Shown here: positions 30,638-39,934 of the stretch, piece after piece | Position numbering within the stretch: position 1 is the first letter of the stretch | Layout: each line of letters starts with the position of its first letter | Source: Echinimonas agarilytica | GTDB lineage: Bacteria > Pseudomonadota > Gammaproteobacteria > Enterobacterales > Neiellaceae | Reading direction: 5' to 3' | Length of the DNA stretch: 64,000 nucleotides | Assembly (NCBI RefSeq): GCF_023703465.1 | Contig: NZ_JAMQGP010000002.1 | Location: 186,001 to 250,000 of the forward strand | Program-made: the position numbers and the translations under genes | The notes under the pieces: generated by a model | The model's database searches: none | Seen by the model: only the letters and a program-made list of their open reading frames with translations | What the model was told of the DNA's origin: nothing

Positions 30638-31677
30638 GACGTGGACTCTTGATTGCGCTTTTGGGCTATTTTTTCGCGCGCCTCGTCACTTTCATGTTGT
30701 TCATACGCTTTGACGATACGTTGCACAACAGGATGACGCACAACATCTGCGGCTTGGAATAGGTTGAAACTAATACCGTCGACGTTATCCAGCACTTCAA
30801 TCGCATGACGTAAACCTGAGCGCTGGTTGCGTGGTAAATCTACTTGTGTGATGTCACCGGTGATCACCGCTTTGGAGTTAAAGCCAATGCGAGTGAGGAA
30901 CATCTTCATTTGTTCCACCGTGGTGTTCTGGCTTTCATCCAGAATGATAAAGGCATCATTTAACGTTCGGCCGCGCATATACGCCAGTGGAGCAACTTCA
31001 ATGACGTTGCGCTCGATTAAGCGCTCGACCTTTTCGAACCCCATCATTTCGAACAATGCATCGTATAAAGGGCGTAGATACGGGTCGACCTTTTGGCTTA
31101 GGTCGCCAGGAAGAAAGCCGAGTTTTTCACCTGCTTCAACCGCTGGTCTGGTGAGTAAAATACGACGCACTTCTTGGCGCTCTAGCGAGTCGACTGCGGC
31201 TGCAACCGCCAAGTAAGTTTTACCCGTACCCGCAGGTCCAATACCGAATGTAATATCATTCTTGAGAATGTTTGCTACATACACGGCCTGGTTCGGGCCG
31301 CGCGGACGAATGACGCCACGCTTGGTTTTAATGAAGGTTTCTTTGCCTTGCCATGCGGTTTCTGCAACTTTTTCTTGTTGTTGTTCCAGCACACGACTCT
31401 CTTGAATTTCAAGGTGTATTTGGTCTGGCTCAATGTCTTTAATCTGCCCGCGCACTGGAGCCGTTTCTACATAAAGATCGAGCAGTATGTTGGCCGCGGC
31501 TTCAGCGGTGAGTTCGCTGCCGATGACGCGAAATAGGTTTCCGCGGTAGCTAATTTCAACGCCTAAGCGACGCTCAAGTTGCTTAATATTATCATCGAAT
31601 GGGCCGCATAAGGCAGAGAGCCTGCGACCTTCTTCAGGCTCTAGTGTGACTTCAAGAGTGGTTAAATTTTGACTCAA
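30634..31677 (-). CDS. ybeZ: PhoH-like ATPase YbeZ
   Basis: A 347-residue ATPase. A KH-like N-terminal region (about residues 1-75) precedes the PhoH domain with Walker A GPAGTGKT at 147-154 and Walker [10 protein letters not shown]. Its genetic and physical partner in E. coli is YbeY, and the two genes overlap here. It lies 26 bases after miaB. Confidence 0.95.
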   Translation of the reverse strand: MSQNLTTLEVTLEPEEGRRLSALCGPFDDNIKQLERRLGVEISYRGNLFRVIGSELTAEAAANILLDLYVETAPVRGQIKDIEPDQIHLEIQESRVLEQQQEKVAETAWQGKETFIKTKRGVIRPRGPNQAVYVANILKNDITFGIGPAGTGKTYLAVAAAVDSLERQEVRRILLTRPAVEAGEKLGFLPGDLSQKVDPYLRPLYDALFEMMGFEKVERLIERNVIEVAPLAYMRGRTLNDAFIILDESQNTTVEQMKMFLTRIGFNSKAVITGDITQVDLPRNQRSGLRHAIEVLDNVDGISFNLFQAADVVRHPVVQRIVKAYEQHESDEAREKIAQKRNQESTS

Positions 31678-31703
31678 AATTGATTCGCTTATCTCTTTAG
31701 AAA

Positions 31704-33131
31704 TTAGTTAGGATCGAACATTACAACGCCATTTGCGTCTTCTTCGATCTGGCGTCGGGCCAAAATATCTGATGGGGCTGTATGAATACGCAAGCCCATC
31801 TCATCTTCACTGCGAATAAACTCGCCACGCAATGAGTTGGAAAATACATCGACGATTTTTACATCAACAAATTGACCGATGACACGATGGTCTCCTTCAA
31901 AGTTTACAACGCGATTGTTTTCAGTACGTCCGCGAAGTTCCATTGGATTCTTTTTAGAAGGGCCTTCTACTAGGATACGTTGTTCTGTTCCGAGCATGTT
32001 ACGGGCAATCAGTTGGGATTGCTGATTAATGCGGTCTTGCAAAATTTGTAAGCGCAATTTCTTTTCATCTTCACTTACATCGTCAGGTAAGTCAGACGCC
32101 GGGGTTCCCGGGCGCGCGCTATAAATAAAGCTGAAACTCATGTCAAAATCTATGTCTTTAATGAGGTTCATTGTGGCTTCAAAATCTGCGTTGGTTTCAC
32201 CTGGAAAACCGATGATGAAATCACTGCTCATTGCAAGATTCGGACGAACCTTCTTCAACCGGCGGATTTTGGATTTATATTCCAATGCAGTATGGCCGCG
32301 CTTCATTAAATTTAAAATACGGTCGGCACCTGACTGAACTGGCAAATGTAAATGATCCACAAGTTCTGGAACATCGGCATAGGCATCGATGATGTCGTCT
32401 GTAAATTCAACGGGGTGAGATGTGGTGTAGCGAATGCGGTCAATGCCGTCGATACTTGCCACTAAGCGCAATAAATCGGAGAAGTGACAAACGTCGTCAT
32501 CATGTGTTTGCCCGCGGTAGGCATTAACGTTTTGACCCAGCAAGTTCACTTCACGTACACCTTGCTCTGCAAGTTGAGCGATTTCGTATAGCACATCGTC
32601 CAGAGGCCGGCTTACTTCTTCGCCGCGAGTGTAAGGTACAACGCAGAATGTACAATATTTAGAACAGCCTTCCATGATTGATACAAATGCGCTTGGGCCT
32701 TCTGCTCTTGGCTCGGGTAAACGATCAAACTTCTCAACTTCCGGAAATGATACGTCAACCACAGGGTCGCCAGATTTAGCGGCAGAAATCATTTCAGGTA
32801 AACGATGTAATGTTTGCGGGCCAAATATTACATCAACATACGGCGCGCGTTGGCGTAATGCTGAACCTTCTTGAGAGGCAACACAGCCGCCAACACCAAT
32901 TACCAGCTCAGGGTTTCTCTTTTTAAGATCTTTCCAGCGTCCCAATTGATGAAACACCTTCTCTTGCGCTTTTTCGCGGATAGAGCAGGTATTGAGCAGT
33001 AGCACATCGGCTTCTTCAGGCTCCTCGGTGTATTCATAACCAGACGTTGAATTCAGCAGGTCTGCCATTTTAGATGAATCGTATTCGTTCATCTGGCAGC
33101 CCCAAGTTTTAATATGCAGTTTCTTGCTCAT
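31704..33131 (-). CDS. miaB: tRNA-2-methylthio-N6-dimethylallyladenosine synthase
   Basis: A 475-residue radical-SAM methylthiotransferase that modifies A37 of tRNAs reading UNN codons. The N-terminal UPF0004 domain carries cluster ligands C12, C49 and C83. The radical-SAM motif is C156-x3-C160-x2-C163 ([10 protein letters not shown]), and a TRAM domain closes the protein. It is first in the miaB-ybeZ-ybeY-corC-lnt unit and divergent from ubiF, as in E. coli. Confidence 0.98.
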   Translation of the reverse strand: MSKKLHIKTWGCQMNEYDSSKMADLLNSTSGYEYTEEPEEADVLLLNTCSIREKAQEKVFHQLGRWKDLKKRNPELVIGVGGCVASQEGSALRQRAPYVDVIFGPQTLHRLPEMISAAKSGDPVVDVSFPEVEKFDRLPEPRAEGPSAFVSIMEGCSKYCTFCVVPYTRGEEVSRPLDDVLYEIAQLAEQGVREVNLLGQNVNAYRGQTHDDDVCHFSDLLRLVASIDGIDRIRYTTSHPVEFTDDIIDAYADVPELVDHLHLPVQSGADRILNLMKRGHTALEYKSKIRRLKKVRPNLAMSSDFIIGFPGETNADFEATMNLIKDIDFDMSFSFIYSARPGTPASDLPDDVSEDEKKLRLQILQDRINQQSQLIARNMLGTEQRILVEGPSKKNPMELRGRTENNRVVNFEGDHRVIGQFVDVKIVDVFSNSLRGEFIRSEDEMGLRIHTAPSDILARRQIEEDANGVVMFDPN

Positions 33132-33343
33132 GAGTTCATTAACCTGGTACGTCTAGGTGCTCTAAAAATTCGGACGCGTATTTTAGCGCTATCGGGCTCC
33201 GGTGACCATAGCGAACTGCACAAAAAATAGCCGCTTTTGGATATTGTTTTCAGAACGTCATTTGAAGTGCTTTGATATTCATAATTAATTCGCTTAAAAA
33301 TAGGTATGATAATCGTCATTGAGGCCTTTGAGGTTAATTTGAA

Positions 33344-34507
33344 ATGCACATTGATATTGCGGTAGTGGGCGGTGGCATGGTCGGCTGTAGTGCCGCTTTG
33401 AAACTGGCGGATTTGGGACTGAAGGTGGTTGTTTTAGAACGGTCTGAACCTCAACTCGTATCTGTTGATGATGAGATGGGGTTGCGGGTTTCTGCACTCA
33501 ATCTGGCATCGCAGAACTTACTCGTATCAGTGGGGGCATGGGCTGGTATTAACGCCGTTCGCCATTGCGTCTATCGGCGCTTGGCCGTGTGGGAAAAAGA
33601 GACCACCCAAGTGGTCTTTGATGCCGCAGAAATTGAACAGTCCCATTTGGGCCATATTGTAGAGAACGATGTGGTTCAATACTCACTTTGGCAACGTTGT
33701 CTTGAACATCCAAATGTTGAGTGCCGAATCATTCAAACTCTTGAATCGTTGGAGCAAACACAAAATTCAGCCACGTTGCTGGTCGATGGTGTGCCAGTTG
33801 AAGCTGGTTTGATCTTGGCGTGTGATGGGGGGCAATCTCGGTTGAGACAATTGGCCGGTATTGGCGTTGAGGGGTGGCAATATCAGCAACAAGCGCTGGT
33901 GGTTGCAATTGAAACTCACCAACCCAGTCAAGATATCACTTGGCAACAAATGACCCCCACTGGCCCTCGGGCATTTCTGCCATTGGCGCAAGGTAAGGCT
34001 TCACTGGTTTGGTATCACCACGCAGATGAAGTTAAACGCCTCAAGCAGCTGCCGGTGGCACATCTAAAATCTGCTATCAAAGGTGCTTTTCCAAATGAAT
34101 TAGGCGAATTTGACATTGATTGTGTCGCCTCCTTTCCATTGACTCGTCAGCATGCTCAACGCTATGGCAAAGGCCGAGTTGTGCTGGTGGGGGACTCGGC
34201 GCATTTGATTAACCCGCTAGCAGGGCAGGGCGTGAACTTAGGGTTTAAAGATGTGGTGGCATTGCACCGGTGTATTTCCAAGGCTCTGGAGCAGCAAGAT
34301 GATTGGAGCTCATCCAGTGTGTTACAACGTTATCAATCGGCTAGGCGTTTGGATAATGGTGTGATGATGACGGCTATGGATGCTCTATACGTTGGTTTTA
34401 GTAACCGCAACCCTCTGCTTGCATGGGCGCGTCAAAAGGGCTTAGAAGCGGTGCACCAAGTGCCGCTTGCTCGAAAGCTTGCCACACAATATGCTTGTGG
34501 AATTTAA
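33344..34507 (+). CDS. ubiF: FAD-dependent ubiquinone hydroxylase, probably UbiF
   Basis: A 387-residue flavoprotein of the UbiH/UbiF/VisC family. The FAD-binding GGGMVG is at residues 9-14, and the C-terminal signature GDSAHLINPLAGQGVNLGF is intact. UbiF hydroxylates the C6 position of the demethoxy-ubiquinol ring. The family alone does not decide among UbiF, UbiH and UbiI, but the divergent position next to miaB and the tRNA array is that of ubiF in E. coli. Its stop is followed by the tRNA terminator on the other strand. Confidence 0.85.
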   Translation: MHIDIAVVGGGMVGCSAALKLADLGLKVVVLERSEPQLVSVDDEMGLRVSALNLASQNLLVSVGAWAGINAVRHCVYRRLAVWEKETTQVVFDAAEIEQSHLGHIVENDVVQYSLWQRCLEHPNVECRIIQTLESLEQTQNSATLLVDGVPVEAGLILACDGGQSRLRQLAGIGVEGWQYQQQALVVAIETHQPSQDITWQQMTPTGPRAFLPLAQGKASLVWYHHADEVKRLKQLPVAHLKSAIKGAFPNELGEFDIDCVASFPLTRQHAQRYGKGRVVLVGDSAHLINPLAGQGVNLGFKDVVALHRCISKALEQQDDWSSSSVLQRYQSARRLDNGVMMTAMDALYVGFSNRNPLLAWARQKGLEAVHQVPLARKLATQYACGI

Positions 34508-34526
34508 TGCTTTGAATGACAGGCAT

Positions 34527-34553
34527 TAAAAAGCCCGACCAATGGCCGGGCTT
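34527..34553 (-). terminator. Terminator of the tRNA array
   Basis: The stem AAGCCCG/CGGGCTT, with a nine-base loop, is followed on the minus strand by a run of T residues. It lies just after the last tRNA-Gln. The plus-strand side has no T run, so it serves the tRNA transcript. Confidence 0.8.
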
Positions 34554-34560
34554 CCTAATT

Positions 34561-34635
34561 TGGCTGGGATACCAGGATTTGAACCTGGGAATGGCGAGAT
34601 CAAAACCCGCTGCCTTACCGCTTGGCGATATCCCA
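34561..34635 (-). tRNA. tRNA-Gln (anticodon TTG), copy 2
   Basis: A 75-base cloverleaf with the encoded CCA. The acceptor stem TGGGATA/TATCCCA, anticodon loop TTTTGAT (anticodon TTG) and T arm with GGTTCAAATCC are clear. It is identical to the copy 74 bases upstream and is the last gene of the Met-Leu-Gln-Gln array. Confidence 0.97.
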
Positions 34636-34648
34636 ATTGTTTTTTCAA

Positions 34649-34699
34649 TGAGTTAGTTTTACGTTGAAGTTATGCAACTTCGAGGGCAACACTAACTCA
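34649..34699 (-). other. Structured spacer between the two tRNA-Gln genes
   Basis: The spacer contains a 9-bp perfect inverted repeat (TGAGTTAGT at 34649-34657 with ACTAACTCA at 34691-34699) enclosing a second short stem (GAAGTT/AACTTC around a four-base loop) and a possible GTTG/CAAC helix. The transcribed spacer should fold into one long, interrupted hairpin. It could guide tRNA processing or survive as a small RNA; neither is shown. Confidence 0.6.
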
Positions 34700-34709
34700 A
34701 TGGAAAAGA

Positions 34710-34784
34710 TGGCTGGGATACCAGGATTTGAACCTGGGAATGGCGAGATCAAAACCCGCTGCCTTACCGCTTGGCGATATCCCA
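34710..34784 (-). tRNA. tRNA-Gln (anticodon TTG), copy 1
   Basis: A 75-base gene with the encoded CCA, identical in sequence to the copy at 34561-34635. The anticodon is TTG within the TTTTGAT loop. It is the third gene of the array, 11 bases after tRNA-Leu. Confidence 0.97.
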
Positions 34785-34795
34785 ACAATATAAAA

Positions 34796-34880
34796 TGGTG
34801 CGGAAGGAGAGACTTGAACTCTCACACCTTACGGCGCCAGAACCTAAATCTGGTGCGTCTACCAATTCCGCCACTTCCGC
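34796..34880 (-). tRNA. tRNA-Leu (anticodon TAG)
   Basis: An 85-base gene with the encoded CCA. The acceptor stem GCGGAAG/CTTCCGC, the anticodon stem CCAGA/TCTGG around loop TTTAGGT (anticodon TAG), and a class II variable arm are visible. It corresponds to leuW in the E. coli metT-leuW-gln array. Confidence 0.97.
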
Positions 34881-34883
34881 AAG

Positions 34884-34960
34884 TGGTGGCTACGGCGGGA
34901 CTTGAACCTGCGACCCCAGCATTATGAGTGCTGTGCTCTAACCAGCTGAGCTACGTAGCC
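34884..34960 (-). tRNA. tRNA-Met, elongator (anticodon CAT)
   Basis: A 77-base gene with the encoded CCA. The acceptor stem GGCTACG/CGTAGCC and the anticodon stem CAGCA/TGCTG around loop CTCATAA (anticodon CAT) are present. Absence of initiator features, and first position in a Met-Leu-Gln array, mark it as elongator Met (metT-like). It is three bases upstream of tRNA-Leu. Confidence 0.95.
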
Positions 34961-34995
34961 ATCTTTTTCAGCGTTGCCGTAACAACGTGGCGCGT

Positions 34996-35024
34996 ATTAT
35001 GCGAATCCGACCCCCACTCGTCAA
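34996..35024 (-). promoter_or_regulatory. Promoter of the tRNA array
   Basis: On the minus strand, TTGACG (35019-35024) and CATAAT (34996-35001) are separated by 17 bases, a near-consensus sigma-70 promoter. A GC-rich stretch (ACGCGCC) follows the -10, as in promoters under stringent control. Confidence 0.85.
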
Positions 35025-35395
35025 GCCCCTTTTTCATCATTTTTTCTGTTTGCACGTGTAATGTACAACTTGGCTGAAAAATAGACCAACTCTGGGGCGA
35101 TCTAACGTCTAAATGATTAAAACGTGAACACCCAATAAATAAAAAAAGTGTCGAGAGGAAGAATGAAATTGGCCTTTGTGTCTGAGCATTGTGAAAATTC
35201 AGGTCAAAAGTGTCGTTTTATTTTGATCGCTGACGCATCAAAATAGAGTGCAAGTCCAAAAAATTTTGAAACTGACTGAGTTTAGGCTTCACCTGACGCC
35301 ATCACGGAGTTGATTCAAGCGCCACGTGATCACTAAGTGAAAGAGAAGTTAGGCACTGTGTAGAAGAGAAACTCAGAATATTTGTCACAGACAAT
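35025..35395. other. Intergenic region between the tRNA promoter and ychF terminator
   Basis: About 370 bases with no established gene. It contains one possible 27-codon ORF (listed separately) and a near-perfect inverted repeat TATTTTGAT/ATCAAAATA at 35219-35245 that overlaps that ORF's end. Nothing else stands out. Confidence 0.4.
35163..35246 (+). CDS. Possible 27-aa small protein
   Basis: An ATG preceded by AGAGGAAGA opens a 27-codon frame (MKLAFVSEHCENSGQKCRF and on to ADASK). Two cysteines seven residues apart are the only notable feature. The Shine-Dalgarno spacing is short and the frame may be chance. The end of the frame coincides with a hairpin at 35219-35245. No family is recognised. 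Confidence 0.22.
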   Translation: MKLAFVSEHCENSGQKCRFILIADASK

Positions 35396-35431
35396 AAAAA
35401 ACCGCTAGAGGCGAATGCCTGAAGCGGTTTT
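35396..35431 (-). terminator. Terminator of the rplY-pth-ychF operon
   Basis: The stem AAAACCGCT/AGCGGTTTT, with an inner AGGC/GCCT helix, is followed on the minus strand by six T residues. It lies about 20 bases after the ychF stop. Confidence 0.88.
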
Positions 35432-35450
35432 ATTTGAAGACTGGGGGGAG

Positions 35451-36542
35451 TTAGACGTTGAAGCGAAAATGCACAACATCTCCGTCTTTACAAACGTAGT
35501 CTTTGCCTTCTAAGCGCCATTTGCCCGCTTCTTTAGCACCGCTCTCGCCTTGGTACTCGATAAATTCATCAAAACCAACAACTTCAGCACGGATAAAGCC
35601 TTTTTCAAAATCTGTATGGATTTTTCCCGCGGCTTGTGGCGCAGTTGCTCCTACTGGGATGGTCCACGCACGAACCTCTTTTACACCCGCAGTAAAGTAG
35701 GTGTGCAAGTGCAATAACTCGTAGCCTCCACGGATCACGCGGTTTAAGCCAGGCTCATCTAAACCCATGTCGGCCATAAATTCGTCGCGTTCTTCATCGT
35801 CTAGTTCTGCAATTTCTGCTTCGATTTCGGCACAGACGGCGACAACTACGGCATTTTCAGTGGCTGCAATTTCATTCACTTTATCCAAGTACGGATTGTT
35901 GTCAAAACCATCGTCATTGACGTTGGCAATGTACATAGTAGGTTTGATCGTGAGGAAGTTAATGTAATCAATCGCGTTTTTTTCTTCTTTTGCTAAATCT
36001 AAGCTGCGGATCATGCCGCCTTCATTCAGCACTGTTTGGATTTTTTCCAATACTGGTAATTCGATCTTAGCGTCTTTATCGCCGCCTTTTGCTTTTTTAG
36101 TCGCGCGGTGAATTGCACGCTCGCAGGCTTCCAAGTCAGACAAAGCAAGTTCGGTATTGATGACTTCAATATCGCTGACTGGATCTACTTTGCCGTCAAC
36201 GTGAACAATGTTCTCATTGTCAAAACAACGAACCACATGGCCAATTGCATCTGTTTCGCGAATATTTCCAAGAAACTTGTTACCTAGACCTTCACCTGTG
36301 GATGCTCCTTTGACTAAGCCCGCAATATCCACAAACTCCATGGTTGTTGGTAATACCCGTTGAGGATTTACGATGGCGGCAAGCTGATCTAATCGAGTAT
36401 CAGGAACTGGAACCACACCTGTATTGGGTTCAATGGTGCAAAAAGGAAAGTTTGCAGCCTCGATTCCAGCTTTCGTTAAGGCGTTAAAGAGGGTAGATTT
36501 ACCGACGTTTGGTAAACCGACAATGCCGCATTTGAATCCCAT
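35451..36542 (-). CDS. ychF: Ribosome-binding ATPase YchF (OLA1 family)
   Basis: A 363-residue Obg-related P-loop protein that prefers ATP and binds the ribosome; it is linked to stress responses. The P-loop GLPNVGKST is at residues 9-17, followed by switch motifs and a C-terminal TGS domain ([11 protein letters not shown] end). Length and ending equal E. coli YchF. It is 15 bases downstream of pth. Confidence 0.97.
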   Translation of the reverse strand: MGFKCGIVGLPNVGKSTLFNALTKAGIEAANFPFCTIEPNTGVVPVPDTRLDQLAAIVNPQRVLPTTMEFVDIAGLVKGASTGEGLGNKFLGNIRETDAIGHVVRCFDNENIVHVDGKVDPVSDIEVINTELALSDLEACERAIHRATKKAKGGDKDAKIELPVLEKIQTVLNEGGMIRSLDLAKEEKNAIDYINFLTIKPTMYIANVNDDGFDNNPYLDKVNEIAATENAVVVAVCAEIEAEIAELDDEERDEFMADMGLDEPGLNRVIRGGYELLHLHTYFTAGVKEVRAWTIPVGATAPQAAGKIHTDFEKGFIRAEVVGFDEFIEYQGESGAKEAGKWRLEGKDYVCKDGDVVHFRFNV

Positions 36543-36557
36543 AATTGGTTCCTTAAA

Positions 36558-37151
36558 TCACTGACCTGAACGGAAGCTGTGCAGGCGGTTCATGGCTTTG
36601 GCTAAGCCATCTTTGGCGATAATTTCAAAACAACGAGCTGCTTCATCAATTGCATCCTCGATTGCTTCTTGTTCTTGCTTTGGCGCTTTACCTAACACAA
36701 ACCCACTCACTCGGTTTTTATCACCGGGGTGACCTATGCCGATGCGCAGGCGCAGAAAGTCTTTATTGTTGCCCATACGGCTAATGATGTCGCGCAGACC
36801 ATTGTGTCCACCATGACCACCACCGCGTTTGAGTTTAGCGACACCCGGAGGAAGATCTAACTCGTCATGTGCGACCAATATTGATTCGGCATCAATATTG
36901 TAAAAATTCGCAAGACTCGATACAGCTTGACCGCTTCGATTCATGAATGTGGTAGGTACAAGTAATCTGAAATCGCTGCCGTTATGTTGTACGCGAGCGG
37001 TGTAACCGTGAAATTTGGCTTCAGGCTTAAGAGAAACCTGATGAATTCTGGCAAGTTCTTCAATAAACCAAACACCCGCATTGTGGCGGGTGTTGGTATA
37101 TTCGGGGCCTGGATTTCCCAAGCCCACGATGAGTTTAATCGGATAGTCCAT
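36558..37151 (-). CDS. pth: Peptidyl-tRNA hydrolase
   Basis: A 197-residue enzyme that frees tRNA from prematurely released peptidyl-tRNA. The family signature [17 protein letters not shown] contains the catalytic histidine (H23), and the conserved asparagines and [13 protein letters not shown] are present. ATG 37151 is preferred over an immediately upstream GTG (37154). It lies between rplY and ychF. Confidence 0.97.
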   Translation of the reverse strand: MDYPIKLIVGLGNPGPEYTNTRHNAGVWFIEELARIHQVSLKPEAKFHGYTARVQHNGSDFRLLVPTTFMNRSGQAVSSLANFYNIDAESILVAHDELDLPPGVAKLKRGGGHGGHNGLRDIISRMGNNKDFLRLRIGIGHPGDKNRVSGFVLGKAPKQEQEAIEDAIDEAARCFEIIAKDGLAKAMNRLHSFRSGQ

Positions 37152-37170
37152 CACAAAGGACGCCGACTAA

Positions 37171-37806
37171 TTACTCAGCTTCCGCTTCGGGAGCATCAGC
37201 AGCAGCGTCATCGTCTTCTTCTTTCACAGCTTTCGCCGCAACAATACCAACAACGGCTTGGTCGTGATCTTCGCCTTTCAGCAATTCAACTGACTCAACG
37301 CCTTTTGGTAATTTGATTTCAGACAAGTGAACTGTTTGTCCAATTTCAACGTCTGTCAAGTCAACTTCGATGAATTCTGGCAAGTCAGCTGGCAAACAAG
37401 ATACTGCGATTTCGTTTGCAAGGTGGTTTACAACACCGCCGTTCTTCACAGCTTCCGCTGTATCTTCGTTTAAGAAGTGGACTGGAACAGTTGTTGTTAA
37501 CACGTGCGTTGCATCAATGCGCAAGAAGTCAATGTGAGTAACTTTAGGCTTGTATGCATGGCGTTGCATATCTTTTACGATGGCTTGAACAACTTTACCG
37601 TCAAGGTTGATGTCAAGAACTTGGCTATAGAATACTTCTGACTCTTGTGCCTTAAGAACTTTGCTGTGGCTTAATGTAATTGCTACAGGCTCTTGATCAG
37701 CACCGTAAATGATTGCTGGAACTGCATCAGTGTGACGTAGGCGGCGGCTCGCACCTTTCCCTAAATCAGTACGGACAACAGCGTCCAAAGAAATAGTGTT
37801 AGACAT
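37171..37806 (-). CDS. rplY: Ribosomal protein bL25, long CTC form
   Basis: A 211-residue 5S-rRNA-binding protein. The N-terminal L25 domain (about residues 1-92) is followed by the TL5/CTC beta domain and an acidic C-terminal tail ([14 protein letters not shown]). E. coli has only the short 94-residue form, so this is the CTC-type version used by many bacteria. ATG 37806 has GGAGAC upstream, and a start at 37818 is less likely. It heads rplY-pth-ychF. Confidence 0.96.
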   Translation of the reverse strand: MSNTISLDAVVRTDLGKGASRRLRHTDAVPAIIYGADQEPVAITLSHSKVLKAQESEVFYSQVLDINLDGKVVQAIVKDMQRHAYKPKVTHIDFLRIDATHVLTTTVPVHFLNEDTAEAVKNGGVVNHLANEIAVSCLPADLPEFIEVDLTDVEIGQTVHLSEIKLPKGVESVELLKGEDHDQAVVGIVAAKAVKEEDDDAAADAPEAEAE

Positions 37807-38036
37807 GATAGTCTCCAATAAAAAAATATAGGGTTGGTTTTTGCGACCAAAACCAACAAGAAGTCCCCAGTTTCGGGGCGCGACATTCTAGCGCGTGAAT
37901 TGCTCAGGGGCAACATTAGACTTCAACTAATCGGTAATTTTTAGACTCCTTCAAGGAGCAAGGAGGCTTGTTTGCCTCATGTCGCTACAGCATCGTATAC
38001 TTCAGCATTAGAAAATTTTATCTGAGAGTGTTCGCC

Positions 38037-38966
38037 GTGTCTCGTCGTTTACCCCCTCTTAATGCATTGAAAGCATTTGAAGCCGCTGCACGTCAAATGA
38101 GCTTTACTAAGGCTGCAGAAGAGTTGTTTGTGACTCAAGCTGCTGTGAGTCATCAGATTAAATCGCTCGAAGAATTTCTCGGACTAAAGCTGTTTCGCCG
38201 TAAAAACCGTAGCCTGCTCCTTACCGAGCAGGGGCAAAGTTATTTTCAGGATATTAAAGAAGTTTTTACGCAATTGCATGAGGCCACCGACCGTGTGTTA
38301 GCAAGCACTGCCAAGGGGGCCCTTACGGTGAGTGTTCAACCTACTTTTGCCATTCAATGGTTAGTGCCACGGCTGAGTGAATTCAATGTGCTTCATCCCG
38401 ATATCGATGTTCGGATCAAAGCGGTGGATCAAGACGAAGGCTCAATGACGGATGATGTGGATATCGCTATTTACTTCGGCAAGGGAAAATGGCCGGGATT
38501 AGTGGCCGATAAACTGCATGAAGAGTTACTGGTGGTTGTGTGTGCGCCACAATTGCTTGAAGGCGACATTCCTCTAAATACTGTGGATGATTTGAACCGT
38601 CACATCTTACTCCATGATATTGATCGAAAAGATTGGAAAGCATGGCTTAAAATGATGTCTGTGGATACATCAAAAGCTTCTTACGGTCCTATTTTTAGCC
38701 ATACCGCTCTGGTGATTCAAGCTGCGGTTCATAGTCAGGGCGTTGGCTTGGTAAATAGTGTACTGGCACAGCCTGAATTGTTGAGTGGGCGTTTGGTGTG
38801 TCCGCTTAGTGAAGCGCTTACCAGTGAAGACTCTCACTATTTAGTGTGTGAAGAATCGCAGGCTGATTTAGGTAAAATTAAAGCGTTTCGAGAATGGATG
38901 TTGGCGCGTGTGAGTAAAGAACAGAAATCGATTAAACGTATGACAGGAACACATGCTTTTGACTGA
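38037..38966 (+). CDS. gcvA: LysR-type regulator GcvA
   Basis: A 309-residue LysR regulator. The winged-helix N-terminus (LPPLNALKAFEAAARQMSFT, with TQAAVSHQIKSLE in the recognition helix) and the substrate domain match GcvA, which activates the glycine-cleavage operon and, in E. coli, the GcvB small RNA. GTG 38037 is chosen because it starts the conserved SRRLPPLNALKAF; the open frame upstream to 37968 has no family residues. The order gcvA-(hydrolase)-DUF423-rlmM recurs in Vibrio and Alteromonadales. Confidence 0.9.
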   Translation: MSRRLPPLNALKAFEAAARQMSFTKAAEELFVTQAAVSHQIKSLEEFLGLKLFRRKNRSLLLTEQGQSYFQDIKEVFTQLHEATDRVLASTAKGALTVSVQPTFAIQWLVPRLSEFNVLHPDIDVRIKAVDQDEGSMTDDVDIAIYFGKGKWPGLVADKLHEELLVVVCAPQLLEGDIPLNTVDDLNRHILLHDIDRKDWKAWLKMMSVDTSKASYGPIFSHTALVIQAAVHSQGVGLVNSVLAQPELLSGRLVCPLSEALTSEDSHYLVCEESQADLGKIKAFREWMLARVSKEQKSIKRMTGTHAFD

Positions 38967-39576
38967 CACTAAAATTGCCCGAGTTTTACTGAGTCATGGC
39001 GCTGGAGCAGGCCGAGATTCAAGTTTTATGATGGATTTGGCAGAACAATTGAAACGCCACCATCTTGACGTTGAGTTGTGGGACTTTCCATATATGGAAA
39101 AAGCCAAGGCTGAGGGCAAAAGACGACCGCCGGATCGTATGCCTAAATTACTCGACGCCATGCGATCAAAAATAGACAGCTTAGCAAACGACTTGCCCTT
39201 GTTCTTGGCGGGAAAATCCATGGGGGGACGAGTCTCGACCTTATTAATGAGCGAGTTGAAACTCCCCACTGTGGTGTATGGTTATCCGTTTCACCCTGTG
39301 GGAAAACCCGAGAAACAACGTGTTGATCATTTAGCCCCTTGTCAGTTGCAAGTTCCTTTGTTGATTCTGCAAGGGGAGCGCGACACCTTTGGTAATGTGG
39401 ATGAAGTTCAACAGTATGATTTGGCAGAGTCGGTTTCAGTACATTGGCTTGCCGACGGCGATCATAGCTTAAAACCGCGAAAAGCCAGTGGCTTGACTCA
39501 AGCTCAACATCTTAAAGAAGCCGCGCGAATCACAGCTGCATTTGTTCACAACATATTGAATCAAGAGCATTTATGA
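38953..39576 (+). CDS. Alpha/beta-hydrolase of the KANL3/Tex30 type
   Basis: A 207-residue cytoplasmic alpha/beta-hydrolase. The nucleophile elbow is GKSMGGR (near residues 85-91), the acid is in QGERDTFG and the histidine in DGDHSLKP, so a Ser-Asp-His triad is plausible. The overall pattern (LSHGAGAG start) is that of the KANL3/Tex30 family of small hydrolases with unknown substrates. It overlaps gcvA by 14 bases and DUF423 by four, and has CAGGAA before its ATG, so it is co-translated with its neighbours. Confidence 0.82.
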   Translation: MLLTDTKIARVLLSHGAGAGRDSSFMMDLAEQLKRHHLDVELWDFPYMEKAKAEGKRRPPDRMPKLLDAMRSKIDSLANDLPLFLAGKSMGGRVSTLLMSELKLPTVVYGYPFHPVGKPEKQRVDHLAPCQLQVPLLILQGERDTFGNVDEVQQYDLAESVSVHWLADGDHSLKPRKASGLTQAQHLKEAARITAAFVHNILNQEHL

Positions 39577-39932
39577 TTAAATTATTGGGAGTTTTAGGCA
39601 GTGCATTGTGTTTACTCGCTGTGGCAATGGGCGCTTACGCTAGCCATGGCAGTGGATTGGATGCAAAAGCAACACAAAGCTTAGAAGTAGCGGTGCGATA
39701 TCAATTCTGGCATGGCTTGATGTTGGTGGCTCTGAGTGTTTTACCGCTATGTCGAATACGAAGAATTTGGGCTGGAACGGTCATGGCAATTGCTACAATT
39801 GCATTCAGCGGTAGCATTTACTTATTGGTTCTGGCAGGCTTGCACGCCGTTTGGTGGGTCACTCCGCTGGGCGGAACAGGATTAATGTTGGCCTGGGCAC
39901 TTGTTATCTGGGCATATATACGAGAACGGTAA
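39573..39932 (+). CDS. DUF423 membrane protein
   Basis: A 119-residue protein with four predicted membrane helices. It starts GVLGSALCLLAVAMGAYASHG and contains the family segment VRYQFWHGLMLVAL and a Gly-rich last helix. Known as DUF423 (YgdD in E. coli, next to gcvA and rlmM); its function is unknown. It overlaps the hydrolase by four bases and precedes rlmM by two. Confidence 0.92.
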   Translation: MIKLLGVLGSALCLLAVAMGAYASHGSGLDAKATQSLEVAVRYQFWHGLMLVALSVLPLCRIRRIWAGTVMAIATIAFSGSIYLLVLAGLHAVWWVTPLGGTGLMLAWALVIWAYIRER

Positions 39933-39934
39933 TC

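Noticed and set aside
30827-31216. 129-codon plus-strand ORF inside ybeZ
   Set aside because: Shadow of the PhoH-like gene on the other strand.
34664-34927. 87-codon plus-strand ORF across three tRNA genes
   Set aside because: It is the translation of the antisense strand of tRNA-Gln, tRNA-Leu and tRNA-Met ([11 protein letters not shown] and similar), a well-known artefact.
37819-38036. Possible GcvB small RNA upstream of gcvA
   Set aside because: GcvB is divergent from gcvA in enterobacteria, but I see neither the GT-rich seed region nor a terminator on the minus strand here; only a short GAGGC/GCCTC hairpin near 37961-37977.
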